Positions 34,538-43,491 of a stretch of 64,000 nucleotides of DNA are shown here, one piece after another. Numbering within the stretch: the stretch's first letter is position 1; each line of letters starts with the position of its first letter. The notes under the pieces were generated by a model. It was not told the origin of the DNA and did no database searches. It saw nothing but the letters and a program-made list of their open reading frames with translations. Origin of the DNA: Parapedobacter deserti (GTDB lineage Bacteria; Bacteroidota; Bacteroidia; Sphingobacteriales; Sphingobacteriaceae); the NCBI RefSeq assembly GCF_042646065.1, contig NZ_JBHRTA010000003.1, forward strand, positions 1 through 64,000. The letters are read 5' to 3'. A program made the position numbers and the translations under genes.

Positions 34538-35317
34538 TCATGGCTTGTAATGGTAAACGGCAGTCTGTATCACACTGCCATCTTCATCCTTTATGGTTGA
34601 TGAGGTTGGGTATCCCCCGGCATCATATTGGTATTCCTCATTCTGCGTTACGGTGCCCAAACCAGCAAGGACTATCGTGCTTTCAATGATTTCGTTTTCG
34701 CTGGAGAAAACCGAAAATAAATCTGGAATAACCAGGTATTTAAACCGTGCCGCGCTGAACGGGGACTTTTTAGTGCCATATTTCCAGGTTAGAACAAGCT
34801 CCCCGTCTCCGGTCAAATAGGTGACTTTAGTGAGATTGTTGCCACCATACGTCAATTCATAGACAGCTTCATAGCCGGCTTCATCAGCAAAATTCAACTT
34901 GGTGACCTTGCCATTGGATACTTCATAGGTAATTTCTGTTTCCAATACCTCCTCGGGTGTTTCCGGGTTGATCAGTTTTGAAGTGGCACGTACCGGTTCG
35001 CCCGCGCTATTATACGTGATTTCGAAGTTTTGCTTTGTCCCTTCGGACTCGATTTCAAATGTTGAAGGGTTGTCATTATCGCCATAAGTCACCTTGCAAT
35101 GATAGCTGTCTTCTTGACTGTGGTAAGTTACCAATCGGTTTTTATCATCATAGGTTAGCGAGTAAGTTACCGATTGCCCATCTTCGGTGACAACAAAACG
35201 TTGAAGATACCGAGTGGCTCCCGCAGCGGAGTTGTCGGTTTTGTCTTTTTTGCAACCCGCAATTAACGCGGCGAACATGAGCCCAAGCACGAATTGATTT
35301 TTCATCTGTTTATTCAT
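34538..35317 (-). CDS. Lipoprotein of unknown function with YD-repeat-like strands
   Basis: 259 residues. Signal peptide with lipobox LIAGC; start 35317 or 35305 both fit. The mature part is beta-rich with repeated phrases such as YSLTYDDKNRLVTY, FEITYNSAGEPVRA and YELTYGGNNLTKV, like the DUF4595 / YD-repeat-like lipoproteins of Bacteroidota. Probably surface or periplasmic. A minus-strand -7 box TACTTTTG lies at 35350-35357. Family assignment tentative. Confidence 0.8.
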   Translation of the reverse strand: MNKQMKNQFVLGLMFAALIAGCKKDKTDNSAAGATRYLQRFVVTEDGQSVTYSLTYDDKNRLVTYHSQEDSYHCKVTYGDNDNPSTFEIESEGTKQNFEITYNSAGEPVRATSKLINPETPEEVLETEITYEVSNGKVTKLNFADEAGYEAVYELTYGGNNLTKVTYLTGDGELVLTWKYGTKKSPFSAARFKYLVIPDLFSVFSSENEIIESTIVLAGLGTVTQNEEYQYDAGGYPTSSTIKDEDGSVIQTAVYHYKP

Positions 35318-35349
35318 TTTATTAATACCAATAATTCCTGACATTCGGG

Positions 35350-35357
35350 CAAAAGTA
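35350..35357 (-). promoter_or_regulatory. -7 box TACTTTTG of the lipoprotein gene
   Basis: Read on the minus strand (35357 to 35350) this is a perfect TAnnTTTG. Expected start near 35343, about 26 nt before ATG 35317. No TTG at ideal spacing. Confidence 0.5.
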
Positions 35358-35493
35358 GGCGCTTAATCCCATCGATTTTTGCATGGCTATACCAAACGAT
35401 CCATTTGCGTAGTTTTACGGTTAGCAGCTTAGTTTATCGCAAAGAGGCCTTTTAAACTATCCTGTTAAACACCCGTTAAAAACAGCCTAAAAG

Positions 35494-36222
35494 CTAAAAC
35501 ATTAGTTCTTTGATGATAGGCATATAGTTCCGCCCAACATTGATTTCGACCGCGTTAGGAAGTGCTACAAAAAGTTTGCTGATGTCGCGGTATAGCTCTT
35601 GAATATAGTCGATATTAACAATGTATGACCGATGGATGCGGATGAAAGATTGTGGGTTTAATTTCCGTTCTATATGGCCGATACCCTTCATGCTCAGGTA
35701 GGACTCGCCGTTGACTGCGTAAATCCAAGTATAGTCCTTGTCCGCTTTTAAGTGAGTAATTTCGTTGACCGGAATGCTGGTCAATCGTTTCCCCTTTTCT
35801 ACCAAAATGCGTGAGAAATAGCTGGTATTCGGAACGTTTAGATAATCAGGTTTGGCCAGAAGCCCACTCCGCAGTTCCGATCGTTTCAGCGCCGATGCCA
35901 GGCGTTCGGCCGTAATCGGCTTAAGCAGGTAGTCCACGGCATGGTATTCAAACGCTCTTACGGCATATGCAGGCGAGTCGGAAAGTAACACGACGGGGGG
36001 TGTATGAGCCGCTTGATCGAGAACATCGAATCCGTTTTTTCCGGGTAGCTCTACGGCCATGAAGACCAAATCCGGTTGCAAAGCGTTGAAGTACCGGAGC
36101 GTTTCCAGACCATTACAGCATTCCCAAAATACGCCAGGGCGCCCAAAGCTTTTGATCAGAAGTTGAAGCCTTGCCCGGGAATCAGGATCTTTGTCGGCAA
36201 TAAGTAACGTCGGTTTTCCCAT
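35494..36222 (-). CDS. LytTR response regulator with degenerate receiver (Ala at the phosphoacceptor site)
   Basis: 242 residues: receiver domain (about 3-120) and LytTR DNA-binding domain (about 140-240, with HLKADKDYTWIYAVNG and FIRIHRSYIVNIDYI). In the receiver the acidic pair D10/D12, the Ser of LLSDS and the Lys of DYLLKP are kept, but the acceptor position reads LVFMAVELPG, so Ala56 (codon GCC at 36055-36057) replaces Asp. The related protein at 40352 has Asp54 in LFLDVQ. It therefore cannot be phosphorylated in the usual way and may be constitutively active or controlled otherwise. No LytS kinase gene is nearby. Confidence 0.92.
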   Translation of the reverse strand: MGKPTLLIADKDPDSRARLQLLIKSFGRPGVFWECCNGLETLRYFNALQPDLVFMAVELPGKNGFDVLDQAAHTPPVVLLSDSPAYAVRAFEYHAVDYLLKPITAERLASALKRSELRSGLLAKPDYLNVPNTSYFSRILVEKGKRLTSIPVNEITHLKADKDYTWIYAVNGESYLSMKGIGHIERKLNPQSFIRIHRSYIVNIDYIQELYRDISKLFVALPNAVEINVGRNYMPIIKELMF

Positions 36223-36245
36223 AATGATGTCTTTTCGTTGGAGAA

Positions 36246-36276
36246 CAAAATTAACACAGCGTAATGCCGTGTTCAA
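36246..36276 (-). promoter_or_regulatory. Promoter TTG-N20-TAATTTTG of the LytTR gene
   Basis: On the minus strand TTG (36276-36274) and TAATTTTG (36253-36246) are 20 bp apart, an ideal Bacteroidota promoter. Transcription should begin near 36239, about 17 nt before the ATG at 36222. Confidence 0.75.
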
Positions 36277-36290
36277 CTGACGTATGTCAG
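36277..36290. promoter_or_regulatory. 14-bp dyad abutting the LytTR promoter, possible Crp/Fnr-type site
   Basis: CTGACGTATGTCAG has 5-bp arms CTGAC/GTCAG and touches the -33 element of the LytTR promoter. It lies between the LytTR gene and the divergent Crp/Fnr-family gene, so either regulator could bind here. Prediction only. Confidence 0.4.
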
Positions 36291-36358
36291 AAATTGCCCC
36301 GGTCGAGATATTTTTCTATTTTAGAGGCGGAATGAGCTGAAAACGACGGCGTTTATCA

Positions 36359-36952
36359 ATGGTACCACGAAAACTATTTCAACATGTTTGTGTCTTTGCC
36401 CAACGATATCAGGTATTCTTTACACCCGCAGAATATAACCTTATCGCCACCCACACGCAACACCGGATATTGCCTCCGCATACGATTATCATGGAGCAGG
36501 GCAAGGTGGTCAATACCTTGTATTTCCTGAATAGCGGTATCGCCCGTTTATATCGGATCGAAAAAGGGATAGATCACACATTGGGTATCGTTTCCAACAA
36601 CTACTTCTTATCCACGCCGTTATATCTCCAGAGCGGGCAACTATCCACCTGCGCGCTGGAATCGCTCACCGAGATCGATGTTCTCGTGTGGGACAGAGCA
36701 AGTGCAACGTCGCTGAAAGAGGCAATACCAAGGATGTACGACATGGAGTTGGCCATCATGGATCGGTTGCTGAACTGGCTGCAGGACAACCAGATTGATG
36801 CGATCTGCATGACGGCGGAAGAACGATATAAGAAAATAATGGAAACCCAGCCGGAGGTGATCCAGCAGGTGCCCCTGAAGTATATCGCTTCGCTTTTGGC
36901 GATTCACCAAGACAGCCTAAGCCGGATTCGGAAATCCTTCGGCCAGAAATAG
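36359..36952 (+). CDS. Crp/Fnr family transcriptional regulator
   Basis: 197 residues. N-terminal cyclic-nucleotide-binding-like beta-roll (about 15-115: ILPPHTIIMEQGKVVNTLYF, LNSGIARLYR), then a dimer helix and a C-terminal winged helix with recognition helix IHQDSLSRIRK. No Fnr-type cysteine cluster. Typical of the many Bacteroidota Crp/Fnr-like proteins whose ligand is unknown. Divergent from the LytTR gene and convergent with the NarL-type gene, whose stop is 1 bp away. Confidence 0.9.
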   Translation: MVPRKLFQHVCVFAQRYQVFFTPAEYNLIATHTQHRILPPHTIIMEQGKVVNTLYFLNSGIARLYRIEKGIDHTLGIVSNNYFLSTPLYLQSGQLSTCALESLTEIDVLVWDRASATSLKEAIPRMYDMELAIMDRLLNWLQDNQIDAICMTAEERYKKIMETQPEVIQQVPLKYIASLLAIHQDSLSRIRKSFGQK

Positions 36953-36953
36953 G

Positions 36954-37583
36954 TCAAATCAGCCCCCGGAGCAGGGCCTCTTTCACCAGTCCAGCTGCCG
37001 TTTTAATATTGAGCTTCTGGTTAAGGCTATGTCGATGCGATTCTACCGTACGCACGCTCAAGAACAGCTTATCGGCGATTTCCTGGTTGGAATATTCATT
37101 GGCAATCAACGTCAGGATTTCGTTTTCACGCTTAGTAAGTTTAATCGCTACCGATGTGCGTTTGCCCGAAATGGTCTGTTCCAGGATGGCCCGTTCGATC
37201 TGGCGATCCAAAAATTGTTGACCTTCATATACTGTGCGGATGGCGTTCAACAGGTTGTATTTATCGGTACCTTTCAGGAGATAGCCCCTTGCTCCGCTGC
37301 GCATCATTTTCTTTACGTAAACGACCTCGTCGTGATTCGTGAGCGCAATAATGGGCAGGGCAGGATGTTGCTTGAGGATGGCCGCACACAATTCGATCCC
37401 GTTACGGTCTGGTAACTCGATATCGAGTAATAAGACATCAGGTAGCTGGCACTCCAGTTCGGCCATCAGCTGTTTGCCACTGCCCGCGGTAAATAGAATG
37501 GGGCAATCCGTTTCATCGCTCAACATATGAGCTAGTCCGCTCACAATCAACGAATGGTCGTCCACGATTCCAATGGTAATCAT
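36954..37583 (-). CDS. NarL/FixJ-type response regulator
   Basis: 209 residues: receiver with DD at 8-9 and acceptor Asp in VLLLDIELPD, TNHD and LLKG motifs, then a LuxR-type helix-turn-helix (LTKRENEILTLIANEYSNQE, SVRTVESHRHSL). It lies 77 bp downstream of a TPR histidine kinase gene on the same strand, its likely partner. Confidence 0.95.
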   Translation of the reverse strand: MITIGIVDDHSLIVSGLAHMLSDETDCPILFTAGSGKQLMAELECQLPDVLLLDIELPDRNGIELCAAILKQHPALPIIALTNHDEVVYVKKMMRSGARGYLLKGTDKYNLLNAIRTVYEGQQFLDRQIERAILEQTISGKRTSVAIKLTKRENEILTLIANEYSNQEIADKLFLSVRTVESHRHSLNQKLNIKTAAGLVKEALLRGLI

Positions 37584-37660
37584 AAAGGCTTTTTCCTAAC
37601 GTTTATGCAAATTAAAGCAAATTATTATTGCACTGTATCCGTATCATTACTTAAATTGCG

Positions 37661-39595
37661 CTATCCGGTATACTGCGCTTCAACTCCAGCACCGGCAGAT
37701 TGCACTACCTTGCCTGTATCGATTTCGATGTAGATGGACGTCCCTTTTCCCGGAGCGGAGTGTACTTCTTGGCTGCCGTGCAGCAGCTGTATCCTGGAGG
37801 CAAGGTTTTTCAACCCAATACCGGTCGCCTTCCGGGTTTTCGGATCAAAGCCCTTTCCGTTGTCCTCGATAGTAATGGAAAGCCGCGGGCCTTCGCCCAC
37901 AAGTTGCACGATGCCTTCCGTAGCCTCCGCGTGTTTTACCATGTTTGCCACTGCCTCCTGTATGATACGGTAAAGCAAGAGTTCGGCATTTTTACCCAGT
38001 TTCGGCAACTCGCCCACCACATAACATTCCAGCTGCATGCCCGGATGGTTCACTCGTCGGCAAAACTCTTGTACGGCATGCTCAAAACCTTCGTCGAGGA
38101 TGGCTTCAGGTGCAAGATTATGGGAAATATTGCGTATTTCCTGCACGGCGGTTTCGATCAGCTGGCCAAGCATGCTATTTGCATACGGATCCTGTTCTTC
38201 CATTGCATTGATGCGAAGTTTCGCAGCCGATAAGATGCTAGCCACGCCGTCATGCAGCTCACGCGCGGTTCGCGCTCGTTCGGTTTCTTCGCCCTGAAGC
38301 TGCGCTTCCAGCAGACGATTTGCTTGCTCCGTAGCCTCGGTTTTAAGCTTTTGCCGGCTGATAAGCCTGTTGAAAAGCAGTGTCAAGGCCAATATCGCGA
38401 CCAGCAAGATAGATAGAATTACCCACGTGTTCTTGCGCTCCAGCTCGCTTCGCTGCCCGCTGATTTTGAGGTCACGCTCTGCCAGTGCCCTTTCTTTTTC
38501 AGCTGTTTGGTACTTCACCTCGAGCTCTTGGATCGTATGGTGGGTTTCTTGATTGCGCAAGGAGTCGTTGATTTTTTCGTATTGCTTACGGAATGAAAGG
38601 GCTGCTTTGTAATCCCCCATGCCTTCCTTGATTTCTGCGCCCGATAAGTACAATTCAATAAGTTGAGGTTTAGCAAGCTCCTTTTCAGCAATGGCGAGTG
38701 CTTTCTCAAAATACACGTCGGCTTGCGCATGCCGACCCATTTCTTTGTATACCGAAGAAATTCCGCTTAATATATATACTTCATTGCCGGGTGGTGCCTT
38801 CTTTAAAAGCCTCTGCGCCTTTTGGTAGGTATCGAGCGCCAGTTGATACCGTTTCTGCCGGCGATAAATGTCACTTAAGTTTGAGTACGCTCGCAGCTCC
38901 ATCTGCACATCACCGAAGGACTGCCCGATGGCCAAGTATTGTAAGCCGTGTTCCTCGGCATCGGTCAGTCGATTTGCCATGGCCTCTGCCACCATCACAT
39001 TGACCAAACTCCTACCCATGGCTAATGTATCTTTCAGCTGTTCTGCTATTTCGAATGCCTTCCAGGCATAGCTCAGTCCTTTGTCGAGATCGTTCATGTC
39101 AAGCAGTAACGAACTCAGGTTGTTGTAGTATTTTCGGCGATCCGATAAGTCTTTCTCGGAAGGTTCGACGATTTCTGCTGAAATTTCCAAGGCCTTCATC
39201 AGGCTTTCCGCGGCTTGCTGCAATTTTCCCTGCGCTTGGTATTGTAAAGCCATGTTATTGTAACCCGAAGCGGCCCGTTGCCTGTTGTTGAGCTTCAGAC
39301 TGAGTGCCAATAATTCTTTCGCGACCGCTAACGCTTCCTCATACCGGATCTGCTCATATAAGAAAGCGCTGTAGTTGTTCGTGTAGGCCAACCGCCCATT
39401 ATCAAAGTCAAGTTTTTCGGCAAGCGTTCCAGCTTGTTTGAAGTAGTACTCCGCAGAGTCAGCCTCTCCCCGCTGTTGTTTTTCCTTCGCAACATCGATC
39501 AGGCTATAAACGCGGGTAGTATCGTGTCTGGCGGTCTGTCCCCTGGCCCCGGCAAGTAGAAAAATCGATAAGCACAGAAGCGTAAACGGTTTCAT
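37661..39595 (-). CDS. TPR sensor histidine kinase (HisKA_3/NarX type)
   Basis: 644 residues. Signal peptide (about 1-19, ending ARGQ), about 330 residues of periplasmic TPR repeats (e.g. AAESLMKALEISAEIVEPSE, ALDTYQKAQRLLKKA), a membrane helix near 395-412 (WVILSILLVAILALTLLF), a coiled coil, then HisKA_3 with phospho-His in TARELHDGVASILSAAK and an ATPase domain with EAVANMVKHAEAT and GKGFDPKTRKATGIGLKNLA. Such TPR kinases pair with NarL-type regulators in Bacteroidota. The signal is unknown. Confidence 0.94.
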   Translation of the reverse strand: MKPFTLLCLSIFLLAGARGQTARHDTTRVYSLIDVAKEKQQRGEADSAEYYFKQAGTLAEKLDFDNGRLAYTNNYSAFLYEQIRYEEALAVAKELLALSLKLNNRQRAASGYNNMALQYQAQGKLQQAAESLMKALEISAEIVEPSEKDLSDRRKYYNNLSSLLLDMNDLDKGLSYAWKAFEIAEQLKDTLAMGRSLVNVMVAEAMANRLTDAEEHGLQYLAIGQSFGDVQMELRAYSNLSDIYRRQKRYQLALDTYQKAQRLLKKAPPGNEVYILSGISSVYKEMGRHAQADVYFEKALAIAEKELAKPQLIELYLSGAEIKEGMGDYKAALSFRKQYEKINDSLRNQETHHTIQELEVKYQTAEKERALAERDLKISGQRSELERKNTWVILSILLVAILALTLLFNRLISRQKLKTEATEQANRLLEAQLQGEETERARTARELHDGVASILSAAKLRINAMEEQDPYANSMLGQLIETAVQEIRNISHNLAPEAILDEGFEHAVQEFCRRVNHPGMQLECYVVGELPKLGKNAELLLYRIIQEAVANMVKHAEATEGIVQLVGEGPRLSITIEDNGKGFDPKTRKATGIGLKNLASRIQLLHGSQEVHSAPGKGTSIYIEIDTGKVVQSAGAGVEAQYTG

Positions 39596-39660
39596 TGGCG
39601 CACGTCGTTCGCGTAAAATTACTCAATAGACGTAACGATGGTTCGGAATGTTACAGCTGG

Positions 39661-40152
39661 TTAGATCTTCTTGGATTTTAGGGTAGTGCGGATCGTGTGC
39701 GTCCCTTTGGAAGATTGGTGGTTTGTTATTAATACAATTTGACTTGCCGATGCAGACGCTAAGCGGGCTTCAACAGGTTTGCCGCCGTCGTATTTCTCAA
39801 AAAGCAGTGTCTTTGTCGTCGGGTCATACGACCAAGTTCCGGTTTCCTCTTCCTCTTCTTCGTCCGCTTCGCAACTTGCCGAACCCCGGGAGGTTAAGAT
39901 GGTGCCGTCGTCTAGGTAGCGGTCGGCATCGTCTCGCTCGCAGGGCGGTATCAATATCAGGAGGTCTGTGTCCGGCTTTCCGTCCATATCTACGTCAAGG
40001 GCTGGCTGGATGGTAGACGATGCAACCACCCAATAATGACTGCCGAAAGGCGATTCCTGCACGGTGGTCATAGGGATGCTTTCCCAAGCCCCCGCTCCAA
40101 TGGCGATAGACGTTATGGATATGAGTAAAACCCGTAATGCAATTGTCTTCAT
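39661..40152 (-). CDS. Exported lipocalin-like protein
   Basis: 163 residues with a signal peptide (about 1-22). An acidic run EADEEEEEETG is followed by GTWSYDPTTKTLLFEKYDGG and a C-terminal strand pair, a layout like the small lipocalin-like (PF13648) Bacteroidota proteins. Assignment tentative. The ATG at 40152 gives a clean signal sequence. Divergent from the LytTR gene at 40352. Confidence 0.7.
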   Translation of the reverse strand: MKTIALRVLLISITSIAIGAGAWESIPMTTVQESPFGSHYWVVASSTIQPALDVDMDGKPDTDLLILIPPCERDDADRYLDDGTILTSRGSASCEADEEEEEETGTWSYDPTTKTLLFEKYDGGKPVEARLASASASQIVLITNHQSSKGTHTIRTTLKSKKI

Positions 40153-40270
40153 TTTATTTATATTTTTTTCATCACAAAAGTATGCAGCAACGCGATTGCA
40201 GTTTTCATCATAACCACGGAACGTCAAAATTCAGTAGTAGTTCGCAGAAAAAGGCTTTGTTGACGGTCGG

Positions 40271-40290
40271 TTTGAGTAGTACTACTTAAA
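40271..40290. promoter_or_regulatory. 20-bp near-palindrome upstream of the second LytTR gene
   Basis: The core AGTAGTACTACT (40275-40286) is a perfect palindrome; TTTG and TTAA flanks extend the dyad with one G/T mismatch. A further AGTAGTAG lies at 40233-40240. About 50 bp upstream of the -7 box, so an operator is plausible. Confidence 0.4.
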
Positions 40291-40336
40291 TGCTTTTTCC
40301 GGCATAACTTCGATGAACAGGGTGTAACCGGTCCTT

Positions 40337-40344
40337 TACTTTTG
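40337..40344 (+). promoter_or_regulatory. -7 box TACTTTTG, near-leaderless LytTR promoter
   Basis: Perfect TAnnTTTG; ATG 40352 begins 7 bp after it, so the start codon coincides with the expected transcription start. A TTC sits near -33. Confidence 0.55.
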
Positions 40345-40351
40345 CGTTGAC

Positions 40352-41068
40352 ATGAATACAATCTTAATTGCGGACCCGGAACCGATGTTTCGCCTGCAAA
40401 TCCGACAACATATTGGTAGTCGTCCAGGATTCCGTGTGGTTGGCGAATGTGGCAATCAGCATGAAACCATCCGCTACGTCAATGCACTGGAGCCAGATGT
40501 TCTTTTTCTGGACGTGCAGTTGGGAGGCGGTAAGGCGTTTTCTTTGATTCAGCAAGCCGATCACCTGCCTAAGATTATTTACACTGCTCAGAGCGAGTTA
40601 CACGCTTTACAGGCGTTTGATCATCAAGCTTTGGATTACTTGCTGAAGCCGTATGGTGGTGCGCGGCTGGACGCTGCGTTGCAGCGAGTGACTGGTCGGC
40701 CCACAGCGGATAGTTTGCCGGACAACGCCTTTGCGGCTCAATCCTATCGTAAAAACCTCTTTGTTGGAGATGGCGTCCGCTTGCAATGTATTGCGGTAAA
40801 CGACATCCGGTACCTCAAGGCTGCAGGCGACTACACCGTAGTGTATACGGAACAGGGGGAGTTCCTGAGTTCCTCGGGTATCGGGAATATCGAACGGAGA
40901 TTAGACCCTACATTATTCATCCGGGTGCATCGGTCATTTATAGTCAATGTAGAACGTGTCGATGCCTGCTACCGGGATATCGGCAAGTTGTATTTGGTTA
41001 TGAAAAACGGACAGGAAATCAACGTTGGCAAGCGTTACCTAAATCATATCAAGTCATTAATCTTGTAA
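40352..41068 (+). CDS. LytTR response regulator
   Basis: 238 residues with an intact receiver (D8 and E10 acidic pair, acceptor Asp54 in LFLDVQLGG, LLKP) and a LytTR DNA-binding domain (YLKAAGDYTVVYTEQGEFLS, FIRVHRSFIVNVERV). It is a paralogue of the Ala56 protein at 35494: the LytTR halves are closely alike. No sensor kinase is adjacent. Confidence 0.94.
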   Translation: MNTILIADPEPMFRLQIRQHIGSRPGFRVVGECGNQHETIRYVNALEPDVLFLDVQLGGGKAFSLIQQADHLPKIIYTAQSELHALQAFDHQALDYLLKPYGGARLDAALQRVTGRPTADSLPDNAFAAQSYRKNLFVGDGVRLQCIAVNDIRYLKAAGDYTVVYTEQGEFLSSSGIGNIERRLDPTLFIRVHRSFIVNVERVDACYRDIGKLYLVMKNGQEINVGKRYLNHIKSLIL

Positions 41069-41164
41069 GGGCAACATGTGGTGGTTGCAAGCAGGAGAAC
41101 AAGCTCAATGAGAAAGGCCATGTGCTGGTCGGTATAAGCCTACGCAAAGACACCGATACCCCGA

Positions 41165-41926
41165 TTACCGCTCCCAATAATATTCCAGTTTCATGCAGTT
41201 GTCACAATGCTCCGCAATCCGGGGCTTAAATTGTAGATCGTATTCAGCTGCAAATTCATCGTCCGAATTCCATCGCCTGAATTCAACAGGTTTATTTTGA
41301 TAGGTCGCACTCAGTTTATAGCGGCCTAAAGGAATATCCTTGATGTGATAAGCATCATCTGCTCGCCGGCGTATTACGTCGCCCGCACTGCCGTCAATGA
41401 GCGTGCCTACTGGCGTGAAGACGAAATCAATTGCGGTTTCGTCAATGTAGACTCCGGGAAAGTTGTCAATGGTCACCAACCCGCCGTAAATGCCGGATAA
41501 CGGTTGTGGCATGGTACCGGATAGCTTCCATACAAAGTTCCGGACCCCGCCCTCCCCGCCGAATCCGGCAGAATTCTCCGGGTGGAGATACAACGAAAAA
41601 CTGTTGCCCTGATAGCTAACATTATGTGTAGCAAAGGCATACCACGAGCCACTCGGCAACTTAATTTTATACCTGCCCTCAGCATCAGTATATGTCGAGA
41701 GATTGGAGTTAAAGAAAATACTGTTGTCCACGAGGATGCGTACGCCTTCCAGCGGATTGCCGGCCTGGTCCTTTGCCGTCCCGCTTAGGTAGCCGGCCTG
41801 CGGCGAGCCGTTGCCATCGCCTTCGGCCCCACCTTTGGCCTTTGAGCAGTTGGTAAGCGACTGAATGATCAGGCCCAATACCAGCATAAAAAAAATCCAT
41901 CTGATATGCGTCCTTATTTGTTTCAT
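41165..41926 (-). CDS. Lipoprotein with carboxypeptidase-regulatory-like domain
   Basis: 253 residues. Signal sequence with Cys at LTNCSK. Residues about 45-115 form a CarboxypepD_reg-like fold (LSGTAKDQAGNPLEGVRILV, TYTDAEGRYKIKLPSGSWYA). The rest is beta-rich and unassigned. It follows the 440-residue lipoprotein gene by 23 bp and is probably co-transcribed. ATG 41926 chosen; the TTG at 41953 would overlap the upstream stop. Confidence 0.78.
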   Translation of the reverse strand: MKQIRTHIRWIFFMLVLGLIIQSLTNCSKAKGGAEGDGNGSPQAGYLSGTAKDQAGNPLEGVRILVDNSIFFNSNLSTYTDAEGRYKIKLPSGSWYAFATHNVSYQGNSFSLYLHPENSAGFGGEGGVRNFVWKLSGTMPQPLSGIYGGLVTIDNFPGVYIDETAIDFVFTPVGTLIDGSAGDVIRRRADDAYHIKDIPLGRYKLSATYQNKPVEFRRWNSDDEFAAEYDLQFKPRIAEHCDNCMKLEYYWER

Positions 41927-41949
41927 ATCGGCTTTTTTTGAATGGATGA

Positions 41950-43272
41950 TCAATTGCGTTTAATCTTAAACTTAAGCTCCACGGCCGTCGCTTCGGGGAG
42001 ATCACAGTTTTGAACATCAATGGGAAATAGGCTACCTGTGAAAGTCCCTTCAATATAGTCCCCCGCCGTGCTGATGACCGCCGTGCCGTTGAAGACTTCC
42101 TCTTCGGTTTCACAAGAGCGATAGAAATTGTTAAAGAACCGGCGAGTTTGCCCTTGCGACCTGGCCAACGAAAGGAACGACCGGTTAGTTCCAAACCCAC
42201 CGATATAGGTGCCCGGTTCGGTGCCGTTGCATTGGAGGGTCAAGTTTATCCGCTCGTTATTCGCCCGGATATACAGGCTTCCGTTTACGATGCGGGCATC
42301 GCCGGTCTGGGGCAACCCTTGATCCGTGCCATTCAGCTTGAGCTGCACGAAGTTTTCGGGTACCAAACGGATGGTTGTAAAGAGGATCATTTTTCCGAAT
42401 TTGCGTCGCCCATTGGGTGAGGCAGGGTCGCTGATGTAGCCGTTCTTGCTTTCAACCTCCACTTGGATTTCTACATCAGTCGCTTCATTGACCATCGTCG
42501 GCGCTGTGTAAATGGCGTCACCGTGCAAAAGGTGAGTATTGACTTTCGGTTCCAGTTTACCAGGGCCGGACAGGATCTTCCAGCCGCTTACTGTGACGTC
42601 TTTTGATAAGCCGATGTCGTCCATTGCAGCCAGCGGCACGCTGTCAATAGACCTTGACGGCATGAGCGCACCAAGCACCTGTTCCATCAGCTTGAGGTTT
42701 ACCGTTTCTCCGGCTGCTGCGGTCGCCTTCTCCCGGCGTAGCGATAGTTGGTCAAACCATACCCAGTCGCTGAAATGGTTTGTTTCCACGGTCAACGTGT
42801 GTTGCTGTTCATCGAGCACGGTCGGTACGCCGCACCATACGCCGTCGTTCCGTTGGAAGGCAACCATTCGAGTTCTGGTGTTTTGTTCGTTATCAGGGTT
42901 ATATAGAAATGACACCTTGATGGGTTTTTTGAATTGAACACCTTCTGGCGTCAGTCTGAATGCCTGTGCGGTCGAACCATCGTCCAGCGTGTTAGCAATG
43001 GGCTGGATGGCAAAGGTTGTCGGCTGTGCTACCGCCCCGGGGAGAACCTCCACTTTTACCGCTTCGCTAAATCGGAGAATCCCACCGGCGGTGCCGATAA
43101 CCGCTGAAACGGCATTAGCAGTGGGTTGGCCTTTTGGCTTGGCCACCGGCTCACCAAAAACGGCCGGCGTTTCTTCATCTAACGGTGCAGACGTATCCTT
43201 ATTGCAAGACGACGTCAGTGTGAGCGAAAAGAACCCCATCAGAGTAAGCAAGCATATGTTATGGCGTTTCAT
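41950..43272 (-). CDS. Lipoprotein with ZU5-like N-terminal domain
   Basis: 440 residues from ATG 43272 (ATG 43278 also possible). Lipobox LTSSC. The stretch AVIGTAGGILRFSEAVKVEV followed by LPGAVAQPTTFAIQPI resembles the ZU5 domain found in bacterial surface lipoproteins. A long beta-rich region without known motif follows. Likely an exposed envelope protein, first gene of a two-gene unit with the carboxypeptidase-regulatory-like lipoprotein. Confidence 0.75.
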   Translation of the reverse strand: MKRHNICLLTLMGFFSLTLTSSCNKDTSAPLDEETPAVFGEPVAKPKGQPTANAVSAVIGTAGGILRFSEAVKVEVLPGAVAQPTTFAIQPIANTLDDGSTAQAFRLTPEGVQFKKPIKVSFLYNPDNEQNTRTRMVAFQRNDGVWCGVPTVLDEQQHTLTVETNHFSDWVWFDQLSLRREKATAAAGETVNLKLMEQVLGALMPSRSIDSVPLAAMDDIGLSKDVTVSGWKILSGPGKLEPKVNTHLLHGDAIYTAPTMVNEATDVEIQVEVESKNGYISDPASPNGRRKFGKMILFTTIRLVPENFVQLKLNGTDQGLPQTGDARIVNGSLYIRANNERINLTLQCNGTEPGTYIGGFGTNRSFLSLARSQGQTRRFFNNFYRSCETEEEVFNGTAVISTAGDYIEGTFTGSLFPIDVQNCDLPEATAVELKFKIKRN

Positions 43273-43462
43273 GATCATTTTTGACACAAGTATCGCCGCT
43301 TTTTATGTTTATGAAACACGGCTTTCGACGAACCGCCGATAATGTCGATGAACCGCTTTAAACAGCGACGGAAAATTCCATGACTTTCGTCGAAGCTATA
43401 GTACGTTCATGCCGCTATATTGCGGTTCATCGAAACGGACAAAGGCGATAAGGCAGCGGAGG

Positions 43463-43470
43463 TAACTTTG
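43463..43470 (+). promoter_or_regulatory. -7 box TAACTTTG of the OmpA-family gene
   Basis: Perfect TAnnTTTG, 21 bp before ATG 43492; transcription expected near 43477. It lies in the divergent region 43273-43491, which shows no gene. Confidence 0.5.
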
Positions 43471-43491
43471 TGCCCATTAATGATTTGTGTT

